Source of the DNA: Marinibacterium anthonyi
GTDB lineage: Bacteria; Pseudomonadota; Alphaproteobacteria; Rhodobacterales; Rhodobacteraceae
Length of the DNA: 64,000 bases
Assembly: GCA_003217735.2 (NCBI GenBank)
Contig: CP031585.1
Coordinates: 3,087,501 to 3,151,500 of the forward strand
Direction: 5' to 3'
This document shows positions 56,870 to 64,000 of the stretch, piece after piece. The position numbers and the translations under genes are program-made. Positions within the stretch are counted from its first letter, which is position 1. The number at the start of each line of letters is the position of its first letter. The notes beneath the pieces are model-generated. The model made no database searches and was not told the DNA's origin. It saw nothing but the letters and a program-made list of their open reading frames with translations.

Positions 56870-58357
56870 TCAGGCCAATTTCCTTGCTATCACGGGCAGG
56901 CCGCGCAGCACGGCCATGCCCTTGCGGATATCTTCCGGCAGGGCGCTGCCGAAACCAATCACAAGTCCGCTTTGCGGCAGCGCAGACAGGCAATATCGCG
57001 ACAATGGCACCAGTTTGACGCCGCGTTCGCCCGCCTGGGCCACCACACTCGCCTCGTCGATGCCCGGCGCAAGGTAGGCGGTTGTGTGAAACCCGCCCGA
57101 CGTCTCCTGCACGTCGATGACGCCGCGCAGGTCGCGCGACGCCTCCATCAAAGCCTCGTACCGGGCCTTGTACAGCCGGCGCATCAGGCGGATGTGGGTG
57201 GCGAAATGGCCTTCGTCCATGAAATCGGCGGTGATCGCCTGCGTCATCGTCGGCGGGCCGCTGACCCAGGATGAAAACAGCCGGTCAAACGCGTCGACCA
57301 TGCGCGGCGGCACCACCAGGAAGCCCAGGCGCAGGGACGGAAACAGCGACTTTGAGAAGGTGCCGACATAGATCACCCGTTCGTTCGCATCGATGCTGCA
57401 CAGCGCCGGCTGCGGCGCGCTGCCGAAGTAGAATTCGCTGTCGTAATCGTCCTCGACCACCACCGCCTGCGCATCCTCGGCGGCCTGCAACAGTTCCAGC
57501 CGCCGGCCCAGCGACATGACGTGGCCCAGCGGCTGCTGGTGCGAGGGCGTGACGAAGGCCAGCCGGAAATGCGGCGCCTTTTCCAGCCCGTCAGCCACCA
57601 CAAGCCCTTCGCCGTCAACGCAAACCGGGACCAGGTCGGCGCCTTCCGACAGGAAGGCGTTGCGCGCCCCCGAAGCACCGGGATTTTCCATCCAGACGCG
57701 GTCACCGGGGTTCAGAAGCAATTGACCGATAAGGGAAAAGGCCTGCTGCGCGCCAGTGGTGACAAAGATCTGCGCCGGGTCGCAGGTGATCCCCTTGAGC
57801 GCGCTCAGATGCATGGCGATGGCCCGGCGCAGGGGCGCATAGCCCTTGGGTTCGCCATAGCCCATCAACATGGCGCGATCGCCCCGCATCAGCCGCGCCG
57901 AGATGCGCGCCCAATGGGCCATCGGAAAGGCCTCCAGCGCGGGCAGCGCGGTGACGAAGGCGCCGCCTTCGTGCGGCAGCCAGGAGCGGGGCGCGAATTC
58001 GTCGCGGGCATGGCTGATCTTGTAGGACAGCCGCGGCTTGGCGCCCGTCGACGCCGACAGGTCCGACAGTTTCGCGGGCCGCTGGCTGTCCAGCGCATCC
58101 GACACGAAGGTGCCCGAGCCCACGCGCGACACCAGCATGCCCTCGGCCACCAGCCGGTCGACCGCGTCGATGACGGTGGTGCGCGACACGCCGGTTTCCT
58201 TGGCCAGCGTCCGCGTCGCCGGCAACCTGTCACCGGCGCGCAACCCACCCGTCAGGATCACGTCGCGCAGGGCAAGGTAAAGCTGGACGGATATGCTTTG
58301 GCGCGAGCTGCGGTCAAGCTGGATCGAGGACAGCAAAGCGCCGGCGGTCTGTTTCAT
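56870..58357 (-). CDS. MocR/PdxR-type GntR regulator with aminotransferase domain
   Basis: A 495-residue regulator: N-terminal GntR winged helix (residues 20-85: VQLYLALRDVILTGGLRAGD, LPATRTLAKETGVSRTTVID) and a C-terminal class-I aminotransferase-like domain. The PLP lysine is in GTFSKSLFPSLRLGFLVV and the conserved Asp/Tyr region is VVVEDDYDSEFYFG. Such proteins sense an amine, amino acid or PLP through the cofactor. GGAGG lies five bases before the ATG at 58357. It lies upstream of the oxidase-ABC operon on the same strand and diverges from the enolase-superfamily gene; it probably controls one or both. Confidence 0.92.
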   Translation of the reverse strand: MKQTAGALLSSIQLDRSSRQSISVQLYLALRDVILTGGLRAGDRLPATRTLAKETGVSRTTVIDAVDRLVAEGMLVSRVGSGTFVSDALDSQRPAKLSDLSASTGAKPRLSYKISHARDEFAPRSWLPHEGGAFVTALPALEAFPMAHWARISARLMRGDRAMLMGYGEPKGYAPLRRAIAMHLSALKGITCDPAQIFVTTGAQQAFSLIGQLLLNPGDRVWMENPGASGARNAFLSEGADLVPVCVDGEGLVVADGLEKAPHFRLAFVTPSHQQPLGHVMSLGRRLELLQAAEDAQAVVVEDDYDSEFYFGSAPQPALCSIDANERVIYVGTFSKSLFPSLRLGFLVVPPRMVDAFDRLFSSWVSGPPTMTQAITADFMDEGHFATHIRLMRRLYKARYEALMEASRDLRGVIDVQETSGGFHTTAYLAPGIDEASVVAQAGERGVKLVPLSRYCLSALPQSGLVIGFGSALPEDIRKGMAVLRGLPVIARKLA

Positions 58358-58368
58358 GGGCCCTCCGG

Positions 58369-58381
58369 ATTGGACCAGAAC
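58369..58381. promoter_or_regulatory. Candidate MocR site between mocR and enolase-superfamily gene
   Basis: ATTGGACCAGAAC lies 12 bases before the MocR start in the 109-base divergent region. See the matching site at 56834. Weak call. Confidence 0.3.
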
Positions 58382-58466
58382 CATTCGCGAAATGGATATG
58401 TTCTGCAGACCACTTTTGATACAGCCTGCATCAACCGATATCAATTCACCTATTCGGCCGGGGATC

Positions 58467-59570
58467 ATGAAACTTAAGACGATCGAAACTTTTTCAGATG
58501 AATTTGTCTGTTTTGTACGCATCGAAACGGAGAATGGTACAAAAGGCTGGGGCCAGGTTGCCCCCTATTGTGCCGACATCACGGCCCAGGTGCTGCACCG
58601 GCAGGTCGCGCCGCACGTGCTGGGGCGCGAGTGTGACGATGTCGACGCGCTGCTGGACCATGTGCGCGACCGCGAACACAAGTTCCCCGGCGCCTACCTG
58701 CGCCGGGCGATGGGCGGGGTCGACACGGCGATCTGGGACATGCGCGGCAAGGTCGCAGGCAAGCCGGTCTGCGAATTGATCGGCGGCACGCCGGGGCGGA
58801 TCCGCGCCTATGGCTCGTCGATGAAACGCGACATCACGCCGAAGGCCGAGGCCGACCGCCTGCTGCGGTTGCGCGCGGAAAAGGGGTTCGACGCCTTCAA
58901 GTTCCGCATCGGCGCCGAGGTCGGGCGCGACCAGGACGAATGGCCCGGCCGGACCGAGGAGATCGTGCCGCTGATGCGCAAGACGATGGGCGACGACGTG
59001 GCGCTGCTGGTCGATGCCAATTCCTGCTATTCGCCGGCCAAGGCGATCGAGGTCGGGCGGATGCTGATCGACAACGGCATTTCGCATTACGAGGAACCCT
59101 GCCCCTACTGGGAATTCGACCAGACCAAACAGGTCACCGATGCGCTTGAGATCGACGTGACGGGCGGCGAACAGGACTGCATGATGGCCAACTGGAAGGG
59201 CATGATCGACGGGCGCATCGTCGACGTGCTGCAGCCGGATATCTGCTACCTTGGTGGGATATCCCGCACCCTGCGGGTGGCGCGGATGGCCGAGGCCGCC
59301 GGCATGGCGATCACGCCGCACGCGGCGAACCTGTCGCTGGTGACGCTGTTCACCATGCACCTGCTGCGCGCCATTCCGAACGCGGGCAAATACCTGGAAT
59401 TCTCGGTCGAGGGGCAGGATTATTACCCCTGGCAGGAGGGGCTGTTCACCACCGATCCCTACGCGGTGGTCGATGGCAAGGTCACCGTGACCGACGCGCC
59501 CGGTTGGGGGATCGAGGTGTCGCCGGACTGGCTGGCCAGATCCACCTACCAGGTGTCGCGGCTGGACTGA
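58467..59570 (+). CDS. Enolase-superfamily enzyme (mandelate racemase/MLE type)
   Basis: A 367-residue enzyme with an N-terminal capping domain and a C-terminal barrel. Metal ligands are visible as Asp in LLVDANSC, Glu in HYEEPCPYW and Glu in TGGEQDC. The catalytic Asp-His dyad of the mandelate racemase subgroup appears as LQPDICYLGG and ITPHAAN. The other catalytic strand reads FKFRIG, a K-x-R rather than K-x-K. It likely dehydrates or epimerises a sugar acid or similar carboxylate. It has its own divergent promoter opposite mocR and runs convergently into the second dipeptide-type operon. Confidence 0.9.
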   Translation: MKLKTIETFSDEFVCFVRIETENGTKGWGQVAPYCADITAQVLHRQVAPHVLGRECDDVDALLDHVRDREHKFPGAYLRRAMGGVDTAIWDMRGKVAGKPVCELIGGTPGRIRAYGSSMKRDITPKAEADRLLRLRAEKGFDAFKFRIGAEVGRDQDEWPGRTEEIVPLMRKTMGDDVALLVDANSCYSPAKAIEVGRMLIDNGISHYEEPCPYWEFDQTKQVTDALEIDVTGGEQDCMMANWKGMIDGRIVDVLQPDICYLGGISRTLRVARMAEAAGMAITPHAANLSLVTLFTMHLLRAIPNAGKYLEFSVEGQDYYPWQEGLFTTDPYAVVDGKVTVTDAPGWGIEVSPDWLARSTYQVSRLD

Positions 59571-59571
59571 T

Positions 59572-60561
59572 CTACAGCTCGATCCTTGGGTCGGCCACGG
59601 CCTGCAGCATTTCGATCATCAGGTTGAAGAGGATGTAGAACGCCCCGAAGACAAGCGCCACGCCCAGCACCGCCGGCAGGTCGGAGCTGGCGAAGCTTTG
59701 GACCATGTAAAGGCCAAGGCCGGGCCAGGCGAAGATGCGTTCGACCACCAGCAGGTTGCCGAAGATCAGGCCCAGCAGCAGCCCCAGCATCGACAGCGGC
59801 GCGGAGGCGGCGTTGCGCAGCCCGTGGCGGACGATGGTGCGGAAATCCGACAGGCCCTTGCCCCGGGCGGTTTCGATATAGGGCTGGTCCAGCACGTCGT
59901 GCAGCGCGCTGGCCAGGCTGCGCCCCAAGGCCACGGCCAGGGGCAGCGCCATGGCGATGGACGGCAGGACCAGGTGGCGCAGGGCCGAGACGACGACTTC
60001 GGGCCGGCCCAGCAGGATGCCGTCAAGCACCATGAACCCGGTGGGCCCGGCAAAGCGGCGGATGCCGATGCGCCCTGCCCCGGGCAACCAGTCCAGCTGG
60101 AACCAGAAGACATAGACCAGCAGCATCGCCGACAGGAAGATCGGCAGCGATCCGGCGGTCAGCATGACCAGGCGGATGGGCGCGGTGCGGCGGGCCAGCG
60201 TCATGGCAATGGCGAAGGCCAGCGCCATGAGGATGCCGAGGATCAGCGAGGTCACCACCAGTTCCAGCGACGCCGGGAGGTAGCGCAGCAGGTCATCGGT
60301 TACCGGCTGTCGCGTGCGGATCGAGGTGCCGAGATCGCCGTGCAGGACCCCCTTGAGAAAGCGCGCGTATTGGGCCGGCAGCGGATCGTTGAGGCCAAGC
60401 TGGTCTCGGACGGCCTCGACAGTGGCGGCGGGGGCCGCCGGGCCGGTCAGCGCGCGGGCCGGATCGGCGGGGATGACCGCCTGCAGCAGGAAGACGATGA
60501 TCGTGGTGACCCAGAGCACGACGATCAGGCCGGCGATGCGGCGCAGAAGATAGACCGCCAT
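59572..60561 (-). CDS. Dipeptide-type ABC permease (DppB-like, second system)
   Basis: A 329-residue permease with six helices. N-terminus MAVYLLRRIAGLIVVLWVTT, then VIPADPARALTGPAAPAATV, LHGDLGTSIRTRQPV and the coupling loop IETARGKGLSDFRTIVRHGL. Its stop is one base from the convergent enolase-superfamily gene. Last gene of the second peptide-type operon. Confidence 0.92.
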   Translation of the reverse strand: MAVYLLRRIAGLIVVLWVTTIIVFLLQAVIPADPARALTGPAAPAATVEAVRDQLGLNDPLPAQYARFLKGVLHGDLGTSIRTRQPVTDDLLRYLPASLELVVTSLILGILMALAFAIAMTLARRTAPIRLVMLTAGSLPIFLSAMLLVYVFWFQLDWLPGAGRIGIRRFAGPTGFMVLDGILLGRPEVVVSALRHLVLPSIAMALPLAVALGRSLASALHDVLDQPYIETARGKGLSDFRTIVRHGLRNAASAPLSMLGLLLGLIFGNLLVVERIFAWPGLGLYMVQSFASSDLPAVLGVALVFGAFYILFNLMIEMLQAVADPRIEL

Positions 60562-60564
60562 GGC

Positions 60565-61413
60565 TCAGGCCCCCCGGATCATGCGGCGCAGCCCGTCGCC
60601 GGCCAGGTTCGCCAGAAGGCACATGACAAGGATCGCGCAGGCCGGCAGGATCGGCTGCCACCAGAAGGCGGTCAGCGCGTCGACGGACCCGGCGGTCATG
60701 GCGCCCAGTTCGGGGGCCGGTGCGGGCTGGCCGAGGCCCAGGAACGACATGAGCGAGATCGTCATGACCACGTTGGCGACATCCAGCGTTGCGGTGACCA
60801 GAAGCGCCGGGATCACGCCGGGGGCGATGTGGCGCAGGATCAGCGCCGCGCCTTTCGCCCCGCCGGTGCGGGCGGCTTCGACAAAGGGGCGCGCCTTGAT
60901 GCGGCGGACCTCGTCGCGCACGATCCGGGTGTACCAGGGCCACCAGAAGATGGTGATCGCGATCATCGTGTTGATCAGCCCCGGCCCAAGCGAGGCGACG
61001 ACGGCCAGGGCGATCAGCGTGGCGGGCAGCACCAGGCACAGTTCCACCAGGCGCATGATGGCAAGGTCGGTGACGCCGCCGACGGTGCCCGCGATGAGGC
61101 CGAGCGTGCTGCCGAAGATCAGCGCCACGAGGATGATGCCCAGGCCGGGAAGCCAGGTGTAGGTGACGCCCAGCAGGATGCGGCTGAAAAGGTCGCGGCC
61201 GACCTGGTCGATGCCGAAGACATGCGGCCAGGCGGGGGCAAGGTTGGCGTCGGCGACGCGCAGGTAGGGGTCGAACGGCGTGATGAACGGGGCGATCAGC
61301 GCCAGCAGTGTGACAAGGGCGACGCCGACCAGGGCGGCGGTTTCCAGGCCACCCATGCGGCGGGCAAGCCGGGCCAGCGGGCCGGTCGGTTGGCAGGGGG
61401 CGGTGCGTATCAT
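60565..61413 (-). CDS. Dipeptide-type ABC permease (DppC-like, second system)
   Basis: A 282-residue permease: VFGIDQVGRDLFSRILLGVT, WWPWYTRIVRDEVRRIKARP and the coupling loop EAARTGGAKGAALILRHIAP. It overlaps the fused ATPase gene by four bases and is three bases from the DppB-like gene. Confidence 0.92.
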   Translation of the reverse strand: MIRTAPCQPTGPLARLARRMGGLETAALVGVALVTLLALIAPFITPFDPYLRVADANLAPAWPHVFGIDQVGRDLFSRILLGVTYTWLPGLGIILVALIFGSTLGLIAGTVGGVTDLAIMRLVELCLVLPATLIALAVVASLGPGLINTMIAITIFWWPWYTRIVRDEVRRIKARPFVEAARTGGAKGAALILRHIAPGVIPALLVTATLDVANVVMTISLMSFLGLGQPAPAPELGAMTAGSVDALTAFWWQPILPACAILVMCLLANLAGDGLRRMIRGA

Positions 61414-63158
61414 GACAGGCGTGGGACGGCAGAGACGAGCGTTTTTGTATAAGGCGCCTGGGGTGCGGCGATGACCGTTTCGGCGGGCCCCTGTTCGACC
61501 AGGCGACCGGCTTCCAGCACGGCGATGCGGTCGGCGATCAGGCGGGCGGCGGCAAGGTCGTGGGTGACGAACAGCATGCCAAGGCCCCTGTCGCGGCGGA
61601 TGGAGTTGAGCAGGTTCAGCGTCTGCGCGGCAAGCGAGACATCCATGGCGCTGATCGGCTCATCGCACAGCAGCACGCGCGGCGGGTCGATCAGCGCGCG
61701 CGCGACGGTGGCGCGCTGGCACTGGCCGCCGGACAATTCCGAGGGCAGCGCCGTGGCCAGCGCCGGATCCAGGCCGACGCTTTGCAGGGCGTCGGTGACG
61801 CGGGCGGTGATCTCCGCTTTGGACATCGCGCGGTGGGCCAGGCGTTCGCCGATCTGGCGGCCGATGCCGAGCCAGGGGGTCAGCGCGCCGGGCGCGTCCT
61901 GAAAGATGACCTGCGGGGGGACGTTGCCGGCGCGGGCGACCTGGCCGTCGTCGGCGGTCTCAAGCCCGGCGGCGATGCGCAACAGGGTGGATTTGCCCGA
62001 CCCGCTTTCACCGACCAGCGCCACGCATTCGCCTTCGTCGATGACCAGGTCGATGCCGTCGAGGATGCGTTTCATGCCGCGCCGCCCCCAGCGGTCGCGT
62101 TTGCCGACGGGGAAGGATTTCGCGATGCGGAAGAGTTCCAGCGCGCGTTTGCGGCCCGGCGACCGGGCGGGCCATTGCGGTGCGGGATCGCGTTCGGTCG
62201 CGGCGGCGGTCACCGGGTGCAGGCAGGCGGCGCGGCGGCCGCCCTGCCCGGTCAGCGGGGGCCGGGCGTCGGCGCAATCGGGCCGGGCCCGGGTGCAGCG
62301 GGGACGGTAGGGGCAGCCGGTGGTCGCGGGTTTCTGGCCGGTGGACGAGGCCGGCACCGGCAACGGGCGGCTGCGGTCCGAGCCCAGGTCGAAGCGGGCG
62401 CGCAGCAAGGCGCCGGTATAGGGATGGCGGGGCGCGGAGATGACCGGGGCGGCGGGGCCGTCTTCGACCAGCGTGCCCGCGTAGCAGACAAGGATGCGGT
62501 CGGCGAGATGGGCGGCGACGGACAGGTCGTGGGTGACGAACAGAACCGCTGTCCCTTCGTCCCGCAATCCGGCGATCAGGTCCAGGATCTGGGCCTGCAC
62601 GGTGACATCCAGCGCCGTGGTGGGTTCGTCGGCGATCAGCAGTTTGGGCCGCGCGACCATGGCCATGGCGATCAGCGCGCGCTGGCGCTGGCCGCCCGAC
62701 AGCCGCGAGGGGTAGCTGGCCATGATGCGCGGCGGATCCGGCAGGCCCATGCGGGCAAGCCAATCCAGCGCCTGCGCCTGCGTCGCGCCGCTTTCGCGCA
62801 TCTGGCGGCCGACCTTCATGGTGGGGTTCAGCGCGCCCATCGGGTTCTGGGGCACCGCGCGCACATCCCCTGCCCTTGCCTTGCGCAACTGCGCATCGGT
62901 CGCGCCGACGATCTCCTGCCCCGCCAGGCGGATGGAACCGGATATGCCCTGCAACGCGCCCTTGGGCAGAAGGCCCTGGATCGCCTTGCCGATGGTCGAC
63001 TTGCCCGACCCGGATTCCCCCACCAGCGCGACGATCTCGCCCGGGTTGACCGCAAAGCCGACCCCGTCGAGCACGCGCGCCGTGACGCCATCGCGGGCCA
63101 GGTCGACGGTCAGCCCGGTGACCTGCACCACCGGGCCTGTCGGTTTGGCGTCAGTCAT
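61410..63158 (-). CDS. Fused DppD-DppF ABC ATPase
   Basis: A 582-residue protein containing two complete ABC ATPase domains. The first (about residues 1-265) has [29 protein letters not shown] and LLIADEPTTALD, then the OppD/F linker with CPYRPRCTRARPDC. The second (about 335-582) has GESGSGKSTLLRIAAGLETA, SELSGGQCQRATVARALIDP and VLLCDEPISAMD. It energises the second peptide-type permease. It starts inside the lactonase-like gene (8-base overlap, ATGACTGA). Confidence 0.93.
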   Translation of the reverse strand: MTDAKPTGPVVQVTGLTVDLARDGVTARVLDGVGFAVNPGEIVALVGESGSGKSTIGKAIQGLLPKGALQGISGSIRLAGQEIVGATDAQLRKARAGDVRAVPQNPMGALNPTMKVGRQMRESGATQAQALDWLARMGLPDPPRIMASYPSRLSGGQRQRALIAMAMVARPKLLIADEPTTALDVTVQAQILDLIAGLRDEGTAVLFVTHDLSVAAHLADRILVCYAGTLVEDGPAAPVISAPRHPYTGALLRARFDLGSDRSRPLPVPASSTGQKPATTGCPYRPRCTRARPDCADARPPLTGQGGRRAACLHPVTAAATERDPAPQWPARSPGRKRALELFRIAKSFPVGKRDRWGRRGMKRILDGIDLVIDEGECVALVGESGSGKSTLLRIAAGLETADDGQVARAGNVPPQVIFQDAPGALTPWLGIGRQIGERLAHRAMSKAEITARVTDALQSVGLDPALATALPSELSGGQCQRATVARALIDPPRVLLCDEPISAMDVSLAAQTLNLLNSIRRDRGLGMLFVTHDLAAARLIADRIAVLEAGRLVEQGPAETVIAAPQAPYTKTLVSAVPRLS

Positions 63159-63936
63159 AGTAGTCGGGCGCCAGTTTGAGACCCAGAAGCAGGTTGTGAT
63201 CGTGGGTCAGGAACAGCGTGGCGTCATGCGCCGTCACCAGGTCGTTGATCCGGTGGATCGACGCCATGGCGTCTTCGTCGTTGGTGGACCCGCCGGGCAG
63301 CACAAGGTCGGTGAAGTTCTCCATCAGGTCGCCCACGTCGGCGGCCAGCACCGCCGTGCCCAGGTGCGGCAGGTCAACCACCATCGACTGGTGGCCGGGC
63401 GTATGGCCGGGCGTGAATTTAAGCGACACGCCCGCCATCAGATCGTGATCGCCGTCGATGATGTCCCAGTTCAGACCTTCGATGTCGTAATCCTCGCGGA
63501 AGAAGGCGGGCGGCGTGGGGTCGCCCATGGCGTAATCCCATTCGCGTTTCTGCACGACGAACCGCGCCTTGGGCATGTGGCGGATATGGCCCGAATGATC
63601 CCCGTGCAGATGCGACAGCACCACCGTGCCGATATCGCCCCAGCCCAGCCCCAGCCGCGCCAGCTGGGGCCCCAGTTCGTGCATCTCCTTCACCACCGGC
63701 GGCGGGTTCCAGTTGGTGGACAGGAAGTGCTTGTGCAGCTGGTCCGGGTCGCGCAGGTGCCATTCGTCGATGCCGGCGTCGAACATGACCCAGCCGTCAT
63801 CCGTATCCAGAAGGTAGACCGTGATCGGCACCGACAGGATGACGTGCGGGTGGCGGTCGCGGGTCGATACCGTCTTTGGAATGATCTCGAACCCGCAGAG
63901 CAGGACGTAAAGCCGTTTGACCTTGGTCATGGTCAT
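63151..63936 (-). CDS. MBL-fold hydrolase, N-acyl homoserine lactonase-like
   Basis: A 261-residue metallo-beta-lactamase-fold hydrolase of the AttM/AiiA lactonase group. The metal motif is SHLHGDHSGH; further ligands are in FTPGHTPGHQS, VLAADVGDLM and LFLTHDHNLL. These enzymes open lactone rings (N-acyl homoserine lactones, gamma-butyrolactone). There is no signal peptide. It lies inside a dipeptide-type ABC operon, overlapping the binding-protein gene by four bases (which supports the ATG at 63936) and the ATPase gene by eight. This points to lactone catabolism of an imported compound rather than general quorum quenching. Confidence 0.88.
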   Translation of the reverse strand: MTMTKVKRLYVLLCGFEIIPKTVSTRDRHPHVILSVPITVYLLDTDDGWVMFDAGIDEWHLRDPDQLHKHFLSTNWNPPPVVKEMHELGPQLARLGLGWGDIGTVVLSHLHGDHSGHIRHMPKARFVVQKREWDYAMGDPTPPAFFREDYDIEGLNWDIIDGDHDLMAGVSLKFTPGHTPGHQSMVVDLPHLGTAVLAADVGDLMENFTDLVLPGGSTNDEDAMASIHRINDLVTAHDATLFLTHDHNLLLGLKLAPDYYD

Positions 63937-64000
63937 TCGGCCCAGCGAACGGTGCCGAAGTCGATGTTGCCCGGCGGGAAGACGGGGCGCGTGCCGATGT
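63933..64000 (-). CDS. Probable peptide-type ABC substrate-binding protein, C-terminal fragment
   Basis: Only the last 21 or so codons are in the window, ending VFPPGNIDFGTVRWAE. The stop overlaps the lactonase-like start (ATGA). Position at the head of a DppDF-C-B operon and the terminal RWAE suggest the binding protein of this importer, but 21 residues cannot prove it. Confidence 0.55.
   Translation of the reverse strand, partial: IGTRPVFPPGNIDFGTVRWAE

Noticed and set aside
1-64000. Prophage, insertion sequences, integrative element boundaries or tRNA/rRNA genes
   Set aside because: No transposase, integrase, phage protein, flanking direct repeats with target duplication, or recognisable tRNA/rRNA sequence was noticed when reading both strands; a tRNA scan was not possible.

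Overview
The window is one GC-rich stretch with strong third-position G/C bias. It reads as an alphaproteobacterium of the Rhodobacterales/Roseobacter type. This is inferred from gene content (TRAP, polyamine, dipeptide and sulfate importers, type I secreted RTX proteins, hydantoinase/oxoprolinase clusters) and from codon style, not from any marker gene. No rRNA, tRNA, CRISPR array, integrase or insertion sequence was seen. Both ends cut through genes: a TRAP large permease on the left and the last codons of a probable peptide-binding protein on the right.

Left part (1-13.3 kb). A TRAP transporter operon (dctP-dctQ-dctM, minus strand) diverges from an IclR regulator across an inverted repeat. 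Next is a cell-surface module: an S8 protease lipoprotein, a membrane anti-sigma-like protein, a convergent ECF sigma factor, and an 807-residue RTX protein built from five copies of an exactly 396-bp unit. An Lrp regulator follows. Then come an Rrf2 regulator and a sulfate/thiosulfate ABC operon with a small membrane protein wedged between the two permeases. Rrf2 and the operon share a sequence motif in their leaders.

Middle-left (13.3-21.4 kb). An RhlE-type RNA helicase with a structured leader is followed by a minus-strand operon with the same gene order as E. coli ydcSTUV-patD (binding protein, ATPase, two permeases, aminobutyraldehyde dehydrogenase), which imports and oxidises putrescine-type amines. 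A LysR gene sits just upstream.

Centre (21.4-43.1 kb). Fifteen minus-strand genes, nearly all overlapping or within a few bases of each other, form one apparent operon of about 17.7 kb: XRE-cupin regulator, GAF protein, HyuA, HyuB, M24 peptidase, MDR oxidoreductase, a second HyuB, a complete dipeptide-type ABC importer with a tiny extra ORF, then another HyuA and HyuB. Immediately upstream lies a 1264-residue HyuA-HyuB fusion. The XRE gene and the fusion gene share the decamer AGTAATACTA in their promoters. This looks like a dedicated uptake and ATP-dependent ring-opening system for cyclic amides, hydantoins or oxoproline-like compounds. It is the most unusual system in the window.

Right part (43.3-64 kb). 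An AcrAB-type RND pump (no TolC here) is followed by a GMC oxidoreductase divergent from a DadA-like amine oxidase. A second polyamine-type operon follows (OrdL/PuuB-like oxidase, binding protein, ATPase, two permeases, cupin) headed by a MocR regulator, which is divergent from an enolase-superfamily enzyme. The window ends with a second dipeptide-type ABC operon that contains an AHL-lactonase-like hydrolase.

A recurring pattern is seen at the operons led by a substrate-binding protein. GC-rich stem-loops follow dctP, the ydcS homologue, dppA and the potD homologue. Three of these four genes also carry the 9-mer ACCAACAGA just upstream of the start, which suggests shared post-transcriptional control.
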